Of a DNA stretch of 64,000 nucleotides, positions 61,578 to 64,000 are shown one piece after another (the stretch's first letter is position 1; every line of letters starts with the position of its first letter). This DNA comes from Actinoplanes derwentensis (GTDB lineage: Bacteria > Actinomycetota > Actinomycetes > Mycobacteriales > Micromonosporaceae): the NCBI RefSeq assembly GCF_900104725.1, contig NZ_LT629758.1:10582001-10646000 (forward strand), read 5' to 3'. The notes under the pieces were generated by a model. The model was not told the DNA's origin. It did not search any database and saw nothing but the letters and a program-made list of their open reading frames with translations. The position numbers and the translations under genes are program-made.

Positions 61578-62665
61578 TCAGGTGTGTGGTGGGCCGGCGC
61601 TGGCCCGGGCCACGACGCGGGGTGCGACCACCACGTCCTCCGGCGGGTCGTCGCCGTCGGGGGCGGCCATGTGGCGCAGCAGCAGGGACAGGGCGCGCCG
61701 CCCCAGTTCGGCGAAGTCCTGGTGGACGGTGGTGAGCGGGGGCAGGAAGTAGCCGGAGTCGGGCATGTCGTCGAAGCCGGTGACGCTGACGTCGCCGGGC
61801 ACCCGGCGGCCGGATTCGTGCATGGCGAGGAGGACCCCCAGCGCGATCCGGTCGTTGGCGCAGAAGACGGCGGTCACGGCCGGGTCGGCGGCGAGACGGC
61901 GGCCCTGGTCGTACCCCGCTTCGGCGTCCCACCATCCGGTGGTGACGGCCGGGACGACGGCGCCGGCCGCGTAGAGGGTCTCGCGCCAGCCGTCGACCCT
62001 GGACTGTGCCTCGGGCCAGTCGAGGGGTCCGGCGACGTGGTGCACGGTGGCGTGGCCGAGGTCGAGCAGGTGCCGGGTGGCCAGGCGGGCTCCGGCGGCG
62101 TTGTCCACCCGTACCGTCGGGAAGCCGGCTTGTCCGTCTCCGCCGACGGCGACGCAGGGCATGCCGGCGGGCGCGTGGGTGAGCGCCGTGGTGACCGCGT
62201 GTTTGGGTGCGATGGCGATGATGCCGTCGACGCCGTGCTGGACGAGCCGGTCGACGGCTTCCAGGACGGGCCGGTGTGACAGGTCCCGGACGGTGGCGAC
62301 GCTGACCAGGTAGCCGGCGGCGCGGGCGGCGCTCTCGATGCCGTAGAGCATCGACTCGGGCCCGAAGAGGGTGGTCTCGAACCCGACGATCCGAGGGTGT
62401 GCGATTTGCGGGTGGCGAGGGTGCGCGCGGCCAGGTTGCGCCGGTAGTTGAGCGAGCGCATCGCGGCGAGCACTCGTTCCCGGGTCTCGGCGCGGACGTG
62501 CGGATGCTCGTTGATCACTCGCGACACGGTCTGGTGCGAGACGCCGGCCAGTTTGGCCACGTCACGCATGACGCTGCCGCGCTCCTTGCCGGGTCTCGGC
62601 CGAAGTGCGAACGCGGGTGATTCGGGTGCCGGCTCGGGCCCCGGCACATGGTCAGGTGTCGCCAT
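61578..62665 (-). pseudogene. LacI family regulator, frameshifted
   Basis: Two frames encode one LacI protein. From ATG 62665 the first reads an N-terminal tail, then MRDVAKLAGVSHQTVSRVIN (HTH), RAETRERVLAAMRSLNYRRN and ATRKSHTLG. The second resumes IVGFETTLFGPESMLYGIE and runs as a normal sugar-binding domain (HVAGPLDWPEAQSRVDGWRE, AVFCANDRIALGVLLAMHES, VTGFDDMPDSGYFLPPLTTV) to 61578. Adding one base between the CTCGG and ATCGTC codons near 62390-62394 would restore the whole 360-residue reading frame. So it is a true 1-nt deletion or a sequencing error. Context suggests an arabinose repressor. Confidence 0.88.
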
Positions 62666-62750
62666 TGGACGATTCCTAGCAGCTTCCGCTCGATCACCAC
62701 GGGTGAGATAGGCGTTCTTGCAACAGATCTGAAACGTTGATCCATATCTC

Positions 62751-62778
62751 TTGACGACGTGGTTGAGAGCGGTAACAC
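62751..62778 (+). promoter_or_regulatory. Promoter with LacI-type operator before the sugar ABC operon
   Basis: TTGACG (62751-62756) and TAACAC (62773-62778) are 16 bp apart. The segment 62764-62777 reads TGTTACCGCTCTCA on the opposite strand and covers the -10 box, as in the GH43 promoter. Confidence 0.65.
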
Positions 62779-62862
62779 TCACGAAACGCAAGCTGTGACG
62801 GCGGTCGCAGCAGGACGGCGATTCTCGCGTGTTTGGGCTGGTCGCCCAGGCCGCTGATTGTT

Positions 62863-62876
62863 TGTTAACGGTAACA
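62863..62876 (+). promoter_or_regulatory. LacI-type operator TGTTAACGGTAACA
   Basis: The most symmetrical copy of the motif, one base short of a perfect 14-bp palindrome (TGTTAAC|GTTAACA). It lies 17 bp before the GTG of the sugar-binding protein gene. Confidence 0.7.
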
Positions 62877-62893
62877 GTTCTGGAGGGGTTGTA

Positions 62894-63877
62894 GTGCGCA
62901 GGACTTTGTCTGTGGCGGTTTTTGGTGGCCTCCTGGCCGTGTCCACGCTTGCCGGTTGCGGTGGCAGTGACAGCGGCTCCGAGGGCGGCGGCGACGACGG
63001 CAAGCTCACGCTCGGTTTCTCCCAGGTGGGTGCCGAGAGTGGCTGGCGTACCGCCAACACCGAGTCGATCAAGGCGTCCGCCGCGGCCGCCGGGATCGAG
63101 CTGAAGTTCTCCGACGCGCAGGGCAAGCAGGAGAACCAGATCAGCGACATCCGTGGCTTCATCACGCAGAAGGTCGACGTCATCGCCTTCTCGCCGGTGG
63201 TCACCTCCGGCTGGGACGCGGTGCTCAAGGAGGCCAAGGACGCCGACATCCCGGTCATCCTGACCGACCGTGCCGTCGACTCGACCGACACCTCGCTGTA
63301 CGAGTCCTTCATCGGCTCGGACTTCAAGGTGGAGGGCCAGAAGGCCGGCGAGTGGCTGGCCAAGGAGTACGAAGGTAAGACCGGCGACGTCAACATCGTC
63401 GAGCTGCAGGGCACCACGGGCTCGGCTCCGGCCATCGACCGGCAGACCGGCTTCGCCGACGCGATCAAGGCGAACCCGAACCTGAAGATCGCCAAGTCGC
63501 AGACCGGTGACTTCAAGCGCGCCGACGGCAAGACGGTCATGGAGACCTTCCTGCAGTCGGTCCCGAAGATCGACGTGCTCTACGCCCACAACGACGACAT
63601 GGGCCTGGGCGCGATCGAGGCCATCGAGGCCGCCGGCAAGGTGCCCGGCAAGGACATCAAGATCATCACCGTCGACGCGGTCAAGGACGGTATGACGGCG
63701 CTGGCCGCGGGCAAGATCAACTTCATCGTCGAGTGCAGCCCGCTCCTCGGTGACCAGCTGATGGAGACCGCCAAGAAGGTCAAGGCCGGCGAAGCGGTGG
63801 AGAAGCGGATCCTCACCAAGGAGGGCACCTTCACCCCGGAGCAGGCCAAGGCCGAGCTCCCCAACCGCAAGTACTGA
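62894..63877 (+). CDS. Sugar ABC transporter substrate-binding lipoprotein, YtfQ type (galactofuranose/arabinofuranose)
   Basis: A 327-residue type I sugar-binding lipoprotein. The lipobox LAGC places the lipidated Cys at 22. The body follows E. coli YtfQ closely: LGFSQVGAESGWRTANTESI, KQENQISDIRGFI, FSPVVTSGWDAVLKEAKDAD, VELQGTTGSAPAIDRQTGFA, AKSQTGDFKRADGK and VLYAHNDDMGLGAIEAI. YtfQ binds furanose sugars; with araD and the GH43 arabinanase, L-arabinofuranose is a likely ligand. GTG 62894 follows GGAGGGG. The ATPase gene comes next across a strong hairpin. Confidence 0.93.
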   Translation: MRRTLSVAVFGGLLAVSTLAGCGGSDSGSEGGGDDGKLTLGFSQVGAESGWRTANTESIKASAAAAGIELKFSDAQGKQENQISDIRGFITQKVDVIAFSPVVTSGWDAVLKEAKDADIPVILTDRAVDSTDTSLYESFIGSDFKVEGQKAGEWLAKEYEGKTGDVNIVELQGTTGSAPAIDRQTGFADAIKANPNLKIAKSQTGDFKRADGKTVMETFLQSVPKIDVLYAHNDDMGLGAIEAIEAAGKVPGKDIKIITVDAVKDGMTALAAGKINFIVECSPLLGDQLMETAKKVKAGEAVEKRILTKEGTFTPEQAKAELPNRKY

Positions 63878-63886
63878 TTGATTCGC

Positions 63887-63923
63887 CCGTAGGTCGCCCC
63901 GGCTCGTCCGGGGCGACCTACGG
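63887..63923 (+). other. Intercistronic 16-bp stem hairpin
   Basis: CCGTAGGTCGCCCCGG pairs perfectly with its reverse complement over a CTCGT loop, 9 bp after the binding-protein stop and 19 bp before the ATPase start. Such stems stabilise or partly terminate the message so that the binding protein is made in excess. Confidence 0.7.
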
Positions 63924-63942
63924 CGCTCGAAACGGAGCAAGA

Positions 63943-64000
63943 ATGGGCGAGCAGTCCCCGGTCCTCGAGATGACCGGGATCAGAAAAGTCTTCCCCGGCG
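63943..64000 (+). CDS. Sugar ABC transporter ATP-binding protein (YtfR/AraG type), start only
   Basis: Only 19 residues are inside the window: MGEQSPVLEMTGIRKVFPG. The V-L-E-M-x-G-I-x-K-x-F-P-G opening is the typical first strand of sugar ABC ATPases (RbsA/AraG/YtfR), just before Walker A. ATG 63943 follows GGAGCAAG. Together with the binding protein it should form a furanose importer with permease genes beyond the edge. Confidence 0.85.
   Translation, partial: MGEQSPVLEMTGIRKVFPG

Noticed and set aside
61874..63940. 688-codon open frame on the minus strand across the sugar-binding gene and LacI start
   Set aside because: Its left part is the genuine LacI HTH read past the frameshift, and its right part is the antisense shadow of the YtfQ-type gene; the join has no biological sense.

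Overview
The window is high-GC actinobacterial chromosome. Codons end mostly in G or C, GTG starts are common, and long antisense shadow ORFs are everywhere. A mycothiol-type DinB enzyme, an F420/NADP-type dehydrogenase, many secreted glycan-active proteins and large chemoreceptors point to Micromonosporaceae, most likely Actinoplanes or a close relative. That placement rests on gene content alone. I see no rRNA, tRNA, CRISPR array, insertion sequence or prophage.

Layout. 1-2834: start of a GH10 xylanase, then a PTS-dependent dihydroxyacetone kinase locus with divergent dhaKL and dhaM-HPr. 2907-10258: chemoreceptor, acetoacetate-decarboxylase-like enzyme, YibE/F membrane protein, DUF4360 secreted protein, then a translationally coupled TPR / NicO-type metal exporter pair divergent from a DUF4331 secreted protein (10350-11723). 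11745-18375: RecD2 helicase, CE7 acetyl esterase, a large membrane protein, YggT and an aldo-keto reductase. 18376-19360 has no confident gene. 19361-26177: aldehyde dehydrogenase, amino-acid dehydrogenase with divergent Lrp regulator, a HAD phosphatase remnant, a mycothiol-type enzyme, a cis-prenyltransferase and an MBL-fold hydrolase; a 93-bp repeat lies in inverted orientation on both sides of the last two. 26178-33399: PutA with divergent LysR, secreted hydrolase, NUDIX enzyme and DeoR regulator. 33721-40899: secreted PAP2 phosphatase with autotransporter-type repeats, secreted endonuclease/sphingomyelinase-fold protein with a jacalin-like tail, PrsW protease, PLP decarboxylase and secreted GH43-CBM13 arabinan-active enzyme. 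41101-48372: ParA-like ATPase, ABC exporter with TetR, a soluble chemoreceptor-PilZ fusion, and a TetR/oxidoreductase pair around a clear operator. 48545-57449: HIRAN-domain protein followed by a 2256-residue helicase with a Vsr-like nuclease. 57558-60019: four-helix membrane protein with an orphan PstS. 60155-64000: AraD, a hypothetical gene, a frameshifted LacI regulator and a YtfQ-type sugar ABC transporter running off the end.

Two themes connect distant genes. First, arabinose/arabinan use: AraD, the LacI gene, the YtfQ-type transporter and the GH43 enzyme 20 kb away share a 14-bp TGTTA-type operator, in three places overlapping a TAACA(C/T) -10 box. The adjacent LacI gene carries an apparent 1-nt deletion. 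Second, the HIRAN protein and the giant helicase/nuclease form a two-gene module that looks like genome defence or replication-fork repair. An unusual repeat, coiled-coil and Lys/Ala/Pro-rich linker interrupts the helicase protein between its nuclease and DUF3320-like parts. This is the best candidate in the window for something undescribed.
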